A stretch of DNA of 64,000 nucleotides from positions 124,001 through 188,000 of the forward strand of contig DDEZ01000007.1 of NCBI GenBank assembly GCA_002336805.1, read 5' to 3'. Both the position numbers and the translations under genes were made by a program. Every line of letters starts with the position of its first letter. Positions within the stretch are counted from its first letter, which is position 1. This DNA comes from Bacteroidetes bacterium UBA1941. GTDB lineage: Bacteria > Bacteroidota > Bacteroidia > Chitinophagales > LD1. Shown in pieces: positions 35,994 to 45,213 of this stretch. The notes under the pieces are model-generated. The model did no database searches and was not told where the DNA came from. It worked only from the letters and a program-made list of their open reading frames with translations.

Positions 35994-36473
35994 ATGAGGA
36001 TTAATAAAAACAAAAGACTGCAGCGTATAAAATTAAAGCAAAGCATTAAGGGCATCGAAATTAACCCCTTGGCTTTTAATGGATGGTTTCTAATATGCGC
36101 TGAATGCGTCTTGGCGGATATTGCAAAACAAGGGGGCAATAACATTGACAAAAGAATGTTAAGGTTATTGTCATGCATTTATGAACTGTATACGGAAAAG
36201 GGATTCGCATATACCAAAGAACTATCCTTATTAATGGGCATGGATAATAAAACTGTAAATCGCTTAATATATTTCATGACAGAGGCAAATCTTTTGATTC
36301 GGCTTCCAACAAAGAAAAAAGTAATTGGTATAAAAACAGAAGTCTATGGGTGGGCACTAACCGGTTACGGCCTGAGTGTGATGCAGGATATAAAATCTTC
36401 TTGGTCTAGTTTAATGTGGGATTTGCGCCTTGGATCAGATATTACTCGACAGAGAATGTTAAAAAGCAAATAA
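35994..36473 (+). CDS. Winged-helix (MarR-like) transcriptional regulator
   Basis: A 159-residue protein. Its middle (about residues 55-115) reads as a winged helix-turn-helix: two helices (MLRLLSCIYELYTEKGFAY, TKELSLLMGMDNKTVNRLI), then a recognition helix and a wing around RLPTKKKVIGIKTEVYGWAL. The N-terminal region is basic. No sensor domain is evident beyond the helices. It is the only + strand gene between the RHS-secretion block and the first collagen gene and is transcribed away from the RHS operon. Local control of that operon is plausible but not shown. The start is an ATG with no Shine-Dalgarno sequence. The bidirectional terminator at 36646-36675 lies downstream. Confidence 0.65.
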   Translation: MRINKNKRLQRIKLKQSIKGIEINPLAFNGWFLICAECVLADIAKQGGNNIDKRMLRLLSCIYELYTEKGFAYTKELSLLMGMDNKTVNRLIYFMTEANLLIRLPTKKKVIGIKTEVYGWALTGYGLSVMQDIKSSWSSLMWDLRLGSDITRQRMLKSK

Positions 36474-36645
36474 CTTAGCGATAAGACTACTGGTTGAATA
36501 GGAGGAAGGGAATCAAATCCTGTATTTTATTAAGCTCTTCTTTTTCCCGGAATATAGTCTGGCACAGCCAAAAGCGGTTTTAATACATAGAGGCGCTTGA
36601 AAAGAGCAGTAATTGGTTCGATATTGGACGAAGAGGGGGAGCTAC

Positions 36646-36675
36646 AAAAAAGAGACGCAATTGCGTCTCTTTTTT
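36646..36675. terminator. Bidirectional intrinsic terminator between convergent genes
   Basis: A perfect 10-bp palindromic stem, AGAGACGCAA/TTGCGTCTCT (36651-36670), is flanked by an A-run on the left and a T-run on the right. Both strands therefore show stem plus U-tract. It lies 30 bases after the collagen gene stop (- strand) and can also end the winged-helix gene transcript (+ strand). Confidence 0.85.
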
Positions 36676-36705
36676 ATTTCCTGCCATTTGTATCTGCTCG
36701 ATACG

Positions 36706-39700
36706 CTACTGGCCTATAGCCATCCAGCGGATCTTAGTCACTGCATCGCCGCTGAATACGGCCTGACCTGCTATCTGGAAGGTGCTTGCGGTGATATTCA
36801 TGAGCTTTACGCCCGCATTAGATCCGGAGCCGGCACTGGTGGCCGCATCTACACCAGTGGTCAGCGAGTATACATTGGCCGCGCTGGAGAAGGCTGTAGG
36901 GAAGGTGACCGTCGCTGCAGTATTGCTGGTGAATGATACGGTACCCCACTGTATCAGGAGTGCCCCCATTTTGATGTAGCCATTGGTGCCGAGGCTGGAG
37001 GTGGCCCATGAGCCGATATCGAATGTGCCTGATACTTTCATGTTAGTATTTGTGCCCCCACCGACGAATACGGTATTGCTCGACGTGCCTGTGCCCCATG
37101 GCCAGATATAGGCGTTGTTAGCGTCTTTGCGCATTACCACATTACTGGAGCCAGAGGTTGTATTGCTTCCTGACAGGAGAAAGCTCTGTCCATCAGCACG
37201 CAGGTAGGTATCCGAGAATATATACGATGAGGCATGGGCCACGCCGCCCACATCCAGCGTGAAATTTGGCACCCCGTTGCTGATACCTACATTGCCACCA
37301 GAGAAGTCGATGGTACGGCCGCCCATGGTCACCGTTCTATTTGCCGTCAGCGTACCATCACTGTTAAAGATATTAGTGAGCAGTGAGTTGGGGTCTACCC
37401 AGGTTGCATTGCCGGAGGCGTTGCTTTTCAGCAGATACCCGTTTGACGCACCGTTGGTCATCTGAAAATATTTGCTCGTCAGGCTATCCCTTACTGTCAC
37501 ATGATCATTGGTGAAATCACCATAAATAAGTGGGTAAGAGCTGCTGTCATTATTGATATACAGCTTATTGCTGCCCGTCTCATTAGCACCCGCACGAAAG
37601 CCTATGAATATATTTCCAACGCCCGAGACATTATTGTAGCCTGCACTATTTCCTACTACTACGTTATAATCGCCGCTGGTATGCAATTGCATCGCAGTTG
37701 CTCCTATGGCCACACCACTGTTTCCAGTCTGGTTGTCACGGAGCGCGGCATTGCCGAGAGCAGTATTGTAATTGCCCGTAGTGATCCCTGACATGGCACT
37801 AGGCCCTACAGCCACATTGTTGACACCGCTGATATTGGTTAGCATGGCCTGCAGGCCTATAGCCACATTGTTGTAGCCCGATTGATTGCCACTCAGGGCA
37901 GTATAGCCGATGGCTACGTTACTATTGCCGGATGTATTGCCCCCCGTACCTGCACCTATTGCCACATTGTTAGATCCGCTAGGTGTATAGGAACTTACAC
38001 CAAAAGATATGTTGCCATTGTAACTAGTCGGCAGATACCCTACCCGGTTACCATTAGACTTAAAGATGATCGGCATATTATCTATAGTACCGATGAAATT
38101 GCCCGAGTTAGTGCCGCTATTGCCATTCAGGCCCCAGAAGAGTCCACTAGGGTTAGCCCATGTACCATTGCCTGTGGCATCGCTTTGGAGTATATAAGTA
38201 TTCGCTGCACCATTCGTTATTTGCAAATATTTAGCTGTCAGGCTGTCATTTACAGTCAGGTGGTTATTTCTGAAATCTCCATAGATGAGAGGGGCTGGAT
38301 TGCTGCTGTTGTCTACATATAGCTTATTGTTGCCTGTTTCAAATTTACCGGCATCATTACCTAGAAATACGTTGCCACTACCCAGGGCAGAGGCACCCGC
38401 ACTTGCGCCTATGGCGACATTGTTACTACTGTCACGCACATTAATCAGTGCCCCATAGCCCATTGCCACGTTAGCATTGCCGGTCATATTGGTCTGCATA
38501 GTAGCGCGGCCTATGGCGACATTGTTTATGCCAGTGGTGTTACCATACAGCGCCAGTGATCCTGCTGCTGTATTGTAGTTGCCGGTTGTATTATTTCGCA
38601 TGGCAAGAGGACCTACAGCTGTGTTTGCGGAACCATCCGTATTGAAAACCATAGCATCCCTGCCTACAGCCACGTTATCAATGCCGGATCCTGCTGCGGC
38701 ACTCATGCTGCTGCGGCCTATAGCTACGTTATTGGCACCGGTCATAGCGGCATTGCCACTAAAAGTTCCGATCGATACATTGTATGTGCCGGAAGGTATT
38801 GCTGCTCCATACCCGAGTGCAAGGCTGCCCGTAGATACCTCGGGGAAATAGCCTACTGATCCTCCTCCGGCCTGGAGACGCAGTGGCACCAGATCAGTAG
38901 TCCCGACAAAATTGGCAGCGGTAGTGCCGGCATTGCCATTGACTTTCCAGAAGAGGCCATTGACATCTACCGGTGTCCAATTGGTGCCATCGTATTGAAG
39001 AATGTCACTAGTCGATGGCGCTGTGCCAGAAACAGGTTTGCCCTGTATGCCTGTGACCGTAAGGGCTGGATACGTACCGCTCAGATCTCCGCTCGCCGCG
39101 CCAAGTGATCCTGTAGGGCCAGCTGCCCCTGTAGGCCCTTGCGCGCCTGTAGCTCCGTTAAGACCAGCCGCACCTGTGGCACCGTTAGTCCCGTTTGCGC
39201 CGGTCGCACCTTGCGGACCAGTTGCTCCTGTATTGCCTGCTATACCTGAAGGTCCTGCCGGACCTGCTGCACCCGTTGCGCCGTTAGCCCCGGTAGCTCC
39301 TACTGAACCTGTAGGACCTTGCGCGCCGGTGGCACCTTGTAAACCTGTTGGCCCTTGCGGACCAGCGGCGCCATTTACACCATCATTGCCGGAAGGGCCC
39401 ATTGGACCTGTCACACCATTGGAGCCATTTGCTCCTGTGGGTCCTGTAGGGCCATTCGCACCTGCTGCGCCCGTTGGGCCAGCACTACCGTTCGTTCCAT
39501 TTGCACCCGTAGCACCTTGCAGGCCGGTTGGGCCTTGCGGGCCGGTGGCTCCATTGACACCATCATTGCCAGAGGGGCCTATTGGTCCTGTCGCACCATT
39601 GACTCCAGCTGCACCGATCGGGCCGGTACTACCGCTGGCACCATTTGCTCCAGTGGCGCCTGTGGGTCCTGTAATGCCATTCGCACCTGCTGCGCCCGTT

Positions 39701-41829
39701 GGGCCTGGACTACCGACCGTGCCATTTGCACCCGTAGCACCTTGCAGGCCTGTAGGGCCTTGCGGACCAGTGGCACCATTTACACCATCATTGCCAGTGG
39801 GACCTTGGGCGCCTGTAGCACCCGTAACTCCATCTAATCCTGATGCGCCGGTGGGACCTGTAGCTCCTCCGCCAGCACCTGTCGCTCCTGTGGGACCCGC
39901 TGCGCCAACAGTACCTGCTGCACCAGTTGGGCCGGTATTACCATTAGTTCCATTTGCACCCGTAGCACCTTGCAGGCCGGTTGGGCCTTGCGGGCCAGTA
40001 GCTCCATTGACACCATTATTGCCAGTGGGGCCTATCGGACCTGTTGGACCATTGACTCCAGCTGCACCAGTAGGGCCAGTATTACCGTTGTTTCCATTTG
40101 CGCCAGTGACGCCTTGTAAACCTGTTGGACCTTGCGGACCGGCCACACCATTGATACCATCTACTCCTGATGCCCCGGTTGGGCCTGTAGCACCACCGCC
40201 TGCACCCGTGGGACCAGTGGGGCCTGTGACGCCATTTGTACCATTCACTCCGGCAGCACCTTGTAAACCTGTTGCACCGTCATTACCTGCGGGACCGGTC
40301 GGACCAGTGGCGCCATTGACACCATTCGCACCATCTATGCCTGATGGACCTGTTGGGCCGGTAGCACCACCGCCTACACCCGTGGGACCAGTGGGGCCCG
40401 TGACGCCATTTGTGCCGTTTGCTCCGGCAGGACCTTGTGCGCCTGTAGCGCCGTCAATGCCAGATGGACCAGTTGGACCTGTCAAGCCATTGATGCCATT
40501 CGCACCATCTATGCCTGATGGACCTGTAGGACCGGTGGCACCACCGCCTGCACCCGTGGGACCAGTGGGGCCTGTGACACCATTTGTGCCGTTTGCTCCG
40601 GCAGGACCTTGTGCGCCTGTAGCGCCGTCAATGCCAGACGGACCAGTTGGACCGGTCAAACCATTGATGCCATTCGTGCCATCTATGCCTGTTGGGCCGG
40701 TGGCACCGCCGCCTGCACCAGTTGGACCCGTGGCCCCTGTGACACCATTTATACCATTTGCTCCAGCAGGTCCTTGTGTACCCGTTGCGCCGTCAATGCC
40801 AGATGGACCAGTTGGACCTGTCAAGCCATTGATGCCATTCGTGCCATCTATGCCTGTTGGACCAGTTGGACCGGTGGCACCACCGCCTACTCCTGTCGGA
40901 CCTGTTGGGCCAGCTACTCCATTATTGCCGCTTGGGCCTTGTACACCTGTAGCGCCATCGGCGCCTGTAGGACCAGTGGCACCGGTGATGCCATTTGATC
41001 CCGTTGCACCTTGTAAACCTGTCGGGCCTTGTGCTCCGCTTACTCCGTCAGTGCCTGATGGACCCGTTGGGCCGGTGGCACCGCCGCCTGCACCAGTTGG
41101 ACCCGTGGCCCCTGTGACACCATTTATACCATTTGCTCCAGCAGGTCCTTGTGCGCCTGTTGCGCCGTCATTACCTGACGGACCTGTCGGGCCTTGTGCA
41201 CCTGTTACTCCATCGACACCTGATGGGCCAGTTGAGCCCGTAGCACCATTGACGCCATTCAGGCCCGATGGCCCTGTCGGGCCCTGGGTACCAGCTGTAC
41301 CTGTTGCACCGGTATTGCCGCTTGGTCCTTGTGGGCCTGTAGCGCCGGCTACACCTGTGGCTCCTGTCAGGCCAGGACTTCCCGCTGAGCCGGTGGCTCC
41401 GGTACTACCACGAGGTCCGGTAGGTCCGGTGCCGCCACCGGCATTGCCGGCAAACAGGGCATAGGGCACACTCATGAGCTGCGTAGTGCCCATGTCGGTA
41501 TAGCTGGTGCCGCCATTTACATCTACTTCTACCTGCAGGTATTTGGGGCCACTGCCCCAGGCTACGGTAGAAAGATTGCCGCCGCCAGTGCCTATCACAG
41601 CGTTGAAAAGGCCAAACTGATTGGTGGTGAGTGCATGCGTTTCCTGAAACACTACGGTACCCGCAGCTGTCTGGTCATGGATCGTAAACCTGATAGCTAC
41701 ATGCGTATTGGCTACGATATTGCCGGCTGCATTCCTGACTATCGTCTGATAGTTGATCCCCTGCGGGGGTGCCTGGGCAAACGTAAGCACAGCGTAGAAG
41801 GCGACGAGAACGGTAAATAATTTATTCAT
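36706..41829 (-). CDS. Giant collagen-like surface protein with gp53-type tail-fibre C-terminus
   Basis: A 1707-residue secreted protein. I chose the ATG at 41829, which begins a signal peptide (MNKLFTVLVAFYAVLTFAQA); a GTG at 41886 would place 19 residues before it. Residues 21-130 form an N-terminal module shared with the paralog at 50464 (PPQGINYQTIVRNAAG, VPYALFAGN). Residues about 132-908 are Gly-X-Y collagen repeats rich in GPTG, GATG and GPQG, with seven one-residue phase breaks at G[AV]GGGAT. Then YadA-head-like repeats (NVAIG, NTAVG, NVAMG) run to about 1500. The last 100 residues (NGYIKMGALLIQWGTV, TFPTAFSS, VTKIRWMAIGQ) match the gp53-like C-terminal domain of phage tail fibres. 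It is probably a trimeric fibrous adhesin on the cell surface. Confidence 0.88.
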   Translation of the reverse strand: MNKLFTVLVAFYAVLTFAQAPPQGINYQTIVRNAAGNIVANTHVAIRFTIHDQTAAGTVVFQETHALTTNQFGLFNAVIGTGGGNLSTVAWGSGPKYLQVEVDVNGGTSYTDMGTTQLMSVPYALFAGNAGGGTGPTGPRGSTGATGSAGSPGLTGATGVAGATGPQGPSGNTGATGTAGTQGPTGPSGLNGVNGATGSTGPSGVDGVTGAQGPTGPSGNDGATGAQGPAGANGINGVTGATGPTGAGGGATGPTGPSGTDGVSGAQGPTGLQGATGSNGITGATGPTGADGATGVQGPSGNNGVAGPTGPTGVGGGATGPTGPTGIDGTNGINGLTGPTGPSGIDGATGTQGPAGANGINGVTGATGPTGAGGGATGPTGIDGTNGINGLTGPTGPSGIDGATGAQGPAGANGTNGVTGPTGPTGAGGGATGPTGPSGIDGANGINGLTGPTGPSGIDGATGAQGPAGANGTNGVTGPTGPTGVGGGATGPTGPSGIDGANGVNGATGPTGPAGNDGATGLQGAAGVNGTNGVTGPTGPTGAGGGATGPTGASGVDGINGVAGPQGPTGLQGVTGANGNNGNTGPTGAAGVNGPTGPIGPTGNNGVNGATGPQGPTGLQGATGANGTNGNTGPTGAAGTVGAAGPTGATGAGGGATGPTGASGLDGVTGATGAQGPTGNDGVNGATGPQGPTGLQGATGANGTVGSPGPTGAAGANGITGPTGATGANGASGSTGPIGAAGVNGATGPIGPSGNDGVNGATGPQGPTGLQGATGANGTNGSAGPTGAAGANGPTGPTGANGSNGVTGPMGPSGNDGVNGAAGPQGPTGLQGATGAQGPTGSVGATGANGATGAAGPAGPSGIAGNTGATGPQGATGANGTNGATGAAGLNGATGAQGPTGAAGPTGSLGAASGDLSGTYPALTVTGIQGKPVSGTAPSTSDILQYDGTNWTPVDVNGLFWKVNGNAGTTAANFVGTTDLVPLRLQAGGGSVGYFPEVSTGSLALGYGAAIPSGTYNVSIGTFSGNAAMTGANNVAIGRSSMSAAAGSGIDNVAVGRDAMVFNTDGSANTAVGPLAMRNNTTGNYNTAAGSLALYGNTTGINNVAIGRATMQTNMTGNANVAMGYGALINVRDSSNNVAIGASAGASALGSGNVFLGNDAGKFETGNNKLYVDNSSNPAPLIYGDFRNNHLTVNDSLTAKYLQITNGAANTYILQSDATGNGTWANPSGLFWGLNGNSGTNSGNFIGTIDNMPIIFKSNGNRVGYLPTSYNGNISFGVSSYTPSGSNNVAIGAGTGGNTSGNSNVAIGYTALSGNQSGYNNVAIGLQAMLTNISGVNNVAVGPSAMSGITTGNYNTALGNAALRDNQTGNSGVAIGATAMQLHTSGDYNVVVGNSAGYNNVSGVGNIFIGFRAGANETGSNKLYINNDSSSYPLIYGDFTNDHVTVRDSLTSKYFQMTNGASNGYLLKSNASGNATWVDPNSLLTNIFNSDGTLTANRTVTMGGRTIDFSGGNVGISNGVPNFTLDVGGVAHASSYIFSDTYLRADGQSFLLSGSNTTSGSSNVVMRKDANNAYIWPWGTGTSSNTVFVGGGTNTNMKVSGTFDIGSWATSSLGTNGYIKMGALLIQWGTVSFTSNTAATVTFPTAFSSAANVYSLTTGVDAATSAGSGSNAGVKLMNITASTFQIAGQAVFSGDAVTKIRWMAIGQ
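39100..41440 (-). repeat. Collagen Gly-X-Y coding repeat
   Basis: About 2.3 kb encode roughly 259 Gly-X-Y triplets of the 1707-residue protein. The DNA is strongly repetitive, with near-identical blocks such as the GPTGAGGGATGPTGPSG unit recurring. It produces a long proline/alanine-rich open frame on the opposite strand that is not a gene. Confidence 0.9.
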
Positions 41830-41974
41830 GACGGGAGGTTGAGGTAAAATCTTCTGTAATAAGCCAATACGTATACTAGTAGGCACACTTCAGATAAGAA
41901 CAGAATTATATTCAACAAATATCTCCATCCATCTTATCTTAGTCTCACGACAAAATCACGACAACCCACCCGAC

Positions 41975-43690
41975 ATGGCCCTTGCATCAGGCACCAGATC
42001 AGCAGCTGGGCTCCTAAATGAGCTCGGAGAAATCTCTGAGATGATCCATCAGGATACGCATCAGGCGGCCATGACGCTGGAGAAATTTAAGACACGGCAC
42101 CAGCCTATACGGCTGCAACAAGTAAAGGCAACTGCCGACCTGCTCACACTACTTATAGCCTCCATCCGAAATGACTTTGACAAACAGGCTATAGACCATC
42201 GGGCATTGACGGATTACTTTCTGCAAGAAGAAAAGTATGATGAAGCTGCGCAGGTGATGCTGGCGCGGGCCCGGCACTTTTTTACAAATGGGAACCTCAG
42301 CGGCGGTGAGGAGATCGTACAGCAAGTGCGCGACCAGCTGCTCGACAGAGTTTCTCCCCGCGTGCAGGTAGTGTACCTGACGCGCCTCGCCTTCATACAC
42401 GGCAAGAAGAACCAGTACGAGGAAAAGATGGCAGTGAGCCTGCAGGCGCTGGACAAGCTCAAAGCTATGGGCGAGCCTGACATGTGGCATCGCAATATCA
42501 TCACGGTATTCTATACGCAGATCGCCTTTGGCTATATGGCCAATGCAGATTTTGAGCGTGCGCTGCCATACCTGCAGCAGTCGCTGGCTATCACTGAGTT
42601 GCCGGGGGTTTCTACGTATAACAGGTTTAATGTCTACAGTTACTTTGCCGTGTACTACGAAGAGCTGAAAGACTATAGGCAATCTACGGCCTGGTATGAA
42701 AAGGTAATATCGCTACTGAAAGGAGACGCTCTGCATCAGGCATATCTGCTGCAGACCTACCTGCAGGTGACTGTCCACTATCACCTGCTATACCGCGACC
42801 CGTCGCTCAAAGCAAAAGAACGACAGGAAATAGAGCAGCGACAGAAGTCCCACATACGAGCAGCGTCAGCGCTGCTACCACAGGATGAAACCAGTGGGCC
42901 CTACCTGCTGTTTCAGTATGCATCTGCCATGTTTGCCTATCAGAATAAGAGCTATGCCAGGGCGGCTGCGCTGCTGGGCCGCTGCCTGCCACAGTATATC
43001 AGAATGAAGCACGATCTCTCCGTGCGCAACTGCTACCGCCTGTCACATGAGGTATACTATGCCTGGGGCAAAACTACGAGCGACCCTAAAAAGCTGCTGA
43101 AAGCCTATGAAATGCAGCAAAAGGAGGGCGAGATGATAGAGGCTCAAAGCCAGCAGTCACACCTCCAGAAAATGGAAGCTGCACAGGTCAGACACGCACT
43201 GCAGCAGGAAGAGCTGACCCGCAAACTGCTACAGCAGCAAGTAGAGGCGGTGAATAAAGAAATACAGCTAACCACCATCAGCCTGCAGGAGAAGATCAAA
43301 CTACTGGATGAGCTAAAAGATTTTCTCGAGGCGCTCAAGAAACAGGGAAGTGCAGGCCAGCATACCCTCCGTACCATCATACAAAAAATAGGTGCCACCC
43401 GGATCACCGAACAGGAAAAGGCGATGCTCCAGCAAAAGATGGATGAAGGAAATCACACGCTATTTAAACTGGTAGCGGACGCCTATCCGGCACTGACCCC
43501 ACGTGAGGTACATGCATGCGGTCTGATCAAGACAGGCCTCTCTGACAAGGAGCTGTCACGACTCTTTGGGTCCGGGGAGCGGGGCTATGAGCAGCTACGC
43601 CACCGCATCAAAAAGAAGATGGAGCTGAGTCGAAAAGATAATCTGGTAAAACACCTGATGGAGCTAAGTATGAAAGGTTCTGGGCTCTAG
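41975..43690 (+). CDS. TPR-type cytoplasmic regulator with C-terminal LuxR-like HTH
   Basis: A 571-residue protein without signal peptide. Residues about 60-370 are helical TPR-like repeats (DFERALPYLQQSLAITEL, SYARAAALLGRCLPQYI). A coiled coil at about 375-470 contains QQEELTRKLLQQQVEAVNKEIQ. A C-terminal helix-turn-helix follows at about 505-565 (YPALTPREVHACGLIKTGLSDKELSRLFG, with RHRIKKKMEL as the recognition end). This is the common Bacteroidota plan of TPR sensor plus LuxR-like DNA-binding domain. No membrane helix is seen. The gene is divergent from the collagen-like gene, 145 bases apart, and probably regulates it. A paralog with the same plan stands divergent from the second collagen gene. 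Confidence 0.82.
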   Translation: MALASGTRSAAGLLNELGEISEMIHQDTHQAAMTLEKFKTRHQPIRLQQVKATADLLTLLIASIRNDFDKQAIDHRALTDYFLQEEKYDEAAQVMLARARHFFTNGNLSGGEEIVQQVRDQLLDRVSPRVQVVYLTRLAFIHGKKNQYEEKMAVSLQALDKLKAMGEPDMWHRNIITVFYTQIAFGYMANADFERALPYLQQSLAITELPGVSTYNRFNVYSYFAVYYEELKDYRQSTAWYEKVISLLKGDALHQAYLLQTYLQVTVHYHLLYRDPSLKAKERQEIEQRQKSHIRAASALLPQDETSGPYLLFQYASAMFAYQNKSYARAAALLGRCLPQYIRMKHDLSVRNCYRLSHEVYYAWGKTTSDPKKLLKAYEMQQKEGEMIEAQSQQSHLQKMEAAQVRHALQQEELTRKLLQQQVEAVNKEIQLTTISLQEKIKLLDELKDFLEALKKQGSAGQHTLRTIIQKIGATRITEQEKAMLQQKMDEGNHTLFKLVADAYPALTPREVHACGLIKTGLSDKELSRLFGSGERGYEQLRHRIKKKMELSRKDNLVKHLMELSMKGSGL

Positions 43691-43744
43691 CTGCGCTGGC
43701 CTGTGCCGGATCCAAAGCATCGGTCAGTTTACCTTGCCTCCAAT

Positions 43745-43768
43745 AGAAAAGGGACGCCGAAGCATCCC
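43745..43768 (-). terminator. Intrinsic terminator of the RND efflux operon
   Basis: Read on the - strand this is a 7-bp stem GGGATGC/GCGTCCC (one G-U pair) closed by the very stable UUCG tetraloop. It is followed by TTTT. It lies 27 bases after the stop of the outer-membrane channel gene. On the + strand the stem has a C-A mismatch and no T-run, so it acts mainly leftward. Confidence 0.75.
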
Positions 43769-43794
43769 CCTTCAAATTTACCACCCAGATAAAT

Positions 43795-45213
43795 TTATTT
43801 CCAGCCTCCGCCGAGTGCCTTGTAGATATTGACATCGGCTTTGAGTTGCTTGTTTCTGATCTCTATGAGCTGCATGCGTGACTCCAGCGCCTCGCGCTGT
43901 GTGAGTAGGACCTCCATATAGTCTGCACGTGCCGAGCGGAAGAGCTTGTCTGATACCGTAATGGATTGGTTCAGGATATTGACCTCATTTGATTTGGTTT
44001 CATAGCTCTTGGTGTACTTGTCTATAGCAGAGAATTGATTGCTCACCTCTATGTAGGCTTTCAGAATGGTCTGCTCATATCCATAGACTGCCTTCACCTG
44101 ATTGGCACGGCTGGTCATGTACTGCGCTTTGAGCGCATTCCTATTGATGAGTGGCGCAGCTATATCACCGAAAAGGGAACCCAGCAGTGACTCCGGCCTG
44201 AACCATACAGCAGGATTGAACGCCTGAAAGCCGATCTCAGCAGAGAGGTGGATGGTAGGATAGAAAGCAGCCTTAGCCACCTTTACGTCTAGTTTCGAGG
44301 CAGCCAGTTCTTGCTCGGACTTGCGGATGTCAGGGCGATTTTCAAACAGCTGAGCAGGAGTACCGATGAAGATAGAGTCAAACCTCACCGTATTGAGTGT
44401 AGCGGCGGTACGCCTTACCGGCTGTGGGAAACGGCCTACGAGATAGTTGAGATGATTTTCTGTTTCTACTATCTTCTGCTGTATCTCGTATTGCAGATTT
44501 TGTGTATTGAGCAGCTGCGCATCAAAACGGTTCACCGCGAGCTGTGATACTGCTGCATTTTCCTTTTGCTGTCGCACTATGTTGAGCGCATTTTTCTGTA
44601 TCTCGATATTCTGATTGATGATCTCCAGCTGATTGTCCAGCGTGAGCAGCTCGTAGTATGACTCTGCTATCTCAGACACGAGATTGGTCACCATAAAGTT
44701 CTTGCCCTCTACACTCGCAAAGTACCGGGCTACGGCCGCCTTCTTGGCATTTCGCAGCTTCTTCCAGATGTCAAGCTCCCAAGAGAAAGCGGCGCTGATC
44801 GCTACATCTCCCAGCGGCTCCGGAAACTTCTTGCCAGGCTGCACCTCCAGCTGATCTTCTACTGCACCCTGCGGGGTGTAGCGTGGGGTCTTCTCCACAC
44901 CTCCACCTAGCTTCAGTCCTCCGGAGGGTAGGTATTCGCCTTTGCGTGCACGCACCTCGGCCTGTGCTACCTGTATCTCCTGCATGGTGATATTCAGCTC
45001 CTGATTATTGCGCAGGGCAGTATCTATCAGCGCTATCAGGTCCGGATCGGAAAAATAGCGTCGCCAGTTGATATTGGCAGAGTTGGTCGTATCCTGTGTG
45101 CCACCGTTGTAGGCAGATGGGACAGTTTTATTTTCTGTACGTATCGGCTCTTTGAATAGTTTGCAGCCTGCTATAGATACCAGCAGCAGGATAGCCGCGA
45201 CGTATTTATGCAT
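43795..45213 (-). CDS. RND efflux outer-membrane channel lipoprotein (OprM/NodT family)
   Basis: The TolC-like outer-membrane exit duct of a tripartite RND pump. The 472-residue product starts with MHKYVAAILLLVSIAGC, a lipoprotein signal with lipobox SIAGC. Two OEP repeats of the TolC fold follow, with family motifs such as NNQELNITMQEIQVAQAEVRA, LFENRPDIRKSEQELAASK and the coiled-coil helices ending near LGGGWK. The ATG at 45213 has an AGGA upstream and overlaps the pump gene by eight bases. An ATG at 45228 is possible. It is the third gene of the adaptor-pump-channel operon. Confidence 0.9.
   Translation of the reverse strand: MHKYVAAILLLVSIAGCKLFKEPIRTENKTVPSAYNGGTQDTTNSANINWRRYFSDPDLIALIDTALRNNQELNITMQEIQVAQAEVRARKGEYLPSGGLKLGGGVEKTPRYTPQGAVEDQLEVQPGKKFPEPLGDVAISAAFSWELDIWKKLRNAKKAAVARYFASVEGKNFMVTNLVSEIAESYYELLTLDNQLEIINQNIEIQKNALNIVRQQKENAAVSQLAVNRFDAQLLNTQNLQYEIQQKIVETENHLNYLVGRFPQPVRRTAATLNTVRFDSIFIGTPAQLFENRPDIRKSEQELAASKLDVKVAKAAFYPTIHLSAEIGFQAFNPAVWFRPESLLGSLFGDIAAPLINRNALKAQYMTSRANQVKAVYGYEQTILKAYIEVSNQFSAIDKYTKSYETKSNEVNILNQSITVSDKLFRSARADYMEVLLTQREALESRMQLIEIRNKQLKADVNIYKALGGGWK

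Noticed and set aside
39002..41464. 820-codon proline/alanine-rich open frame on the + strand
   Set aside because: It is exactly antisense to the collagen Gly-X-Y repeat. GGN-rich sense codons avoid stops in this antisense frame, and the collagen frame has signal peptide, N-terminal module and C-terminal domains.
42149..42682. 177-codon frame on the - strand
   Set aside because: It lies inside the TPR region of the first regulator and has no independent support.
43608..43835. 75-codon frame on the - strand between convergent genes
   Set aside because: It overlaps the ends of the regulator and channel genes and contains the UUCG terminator.
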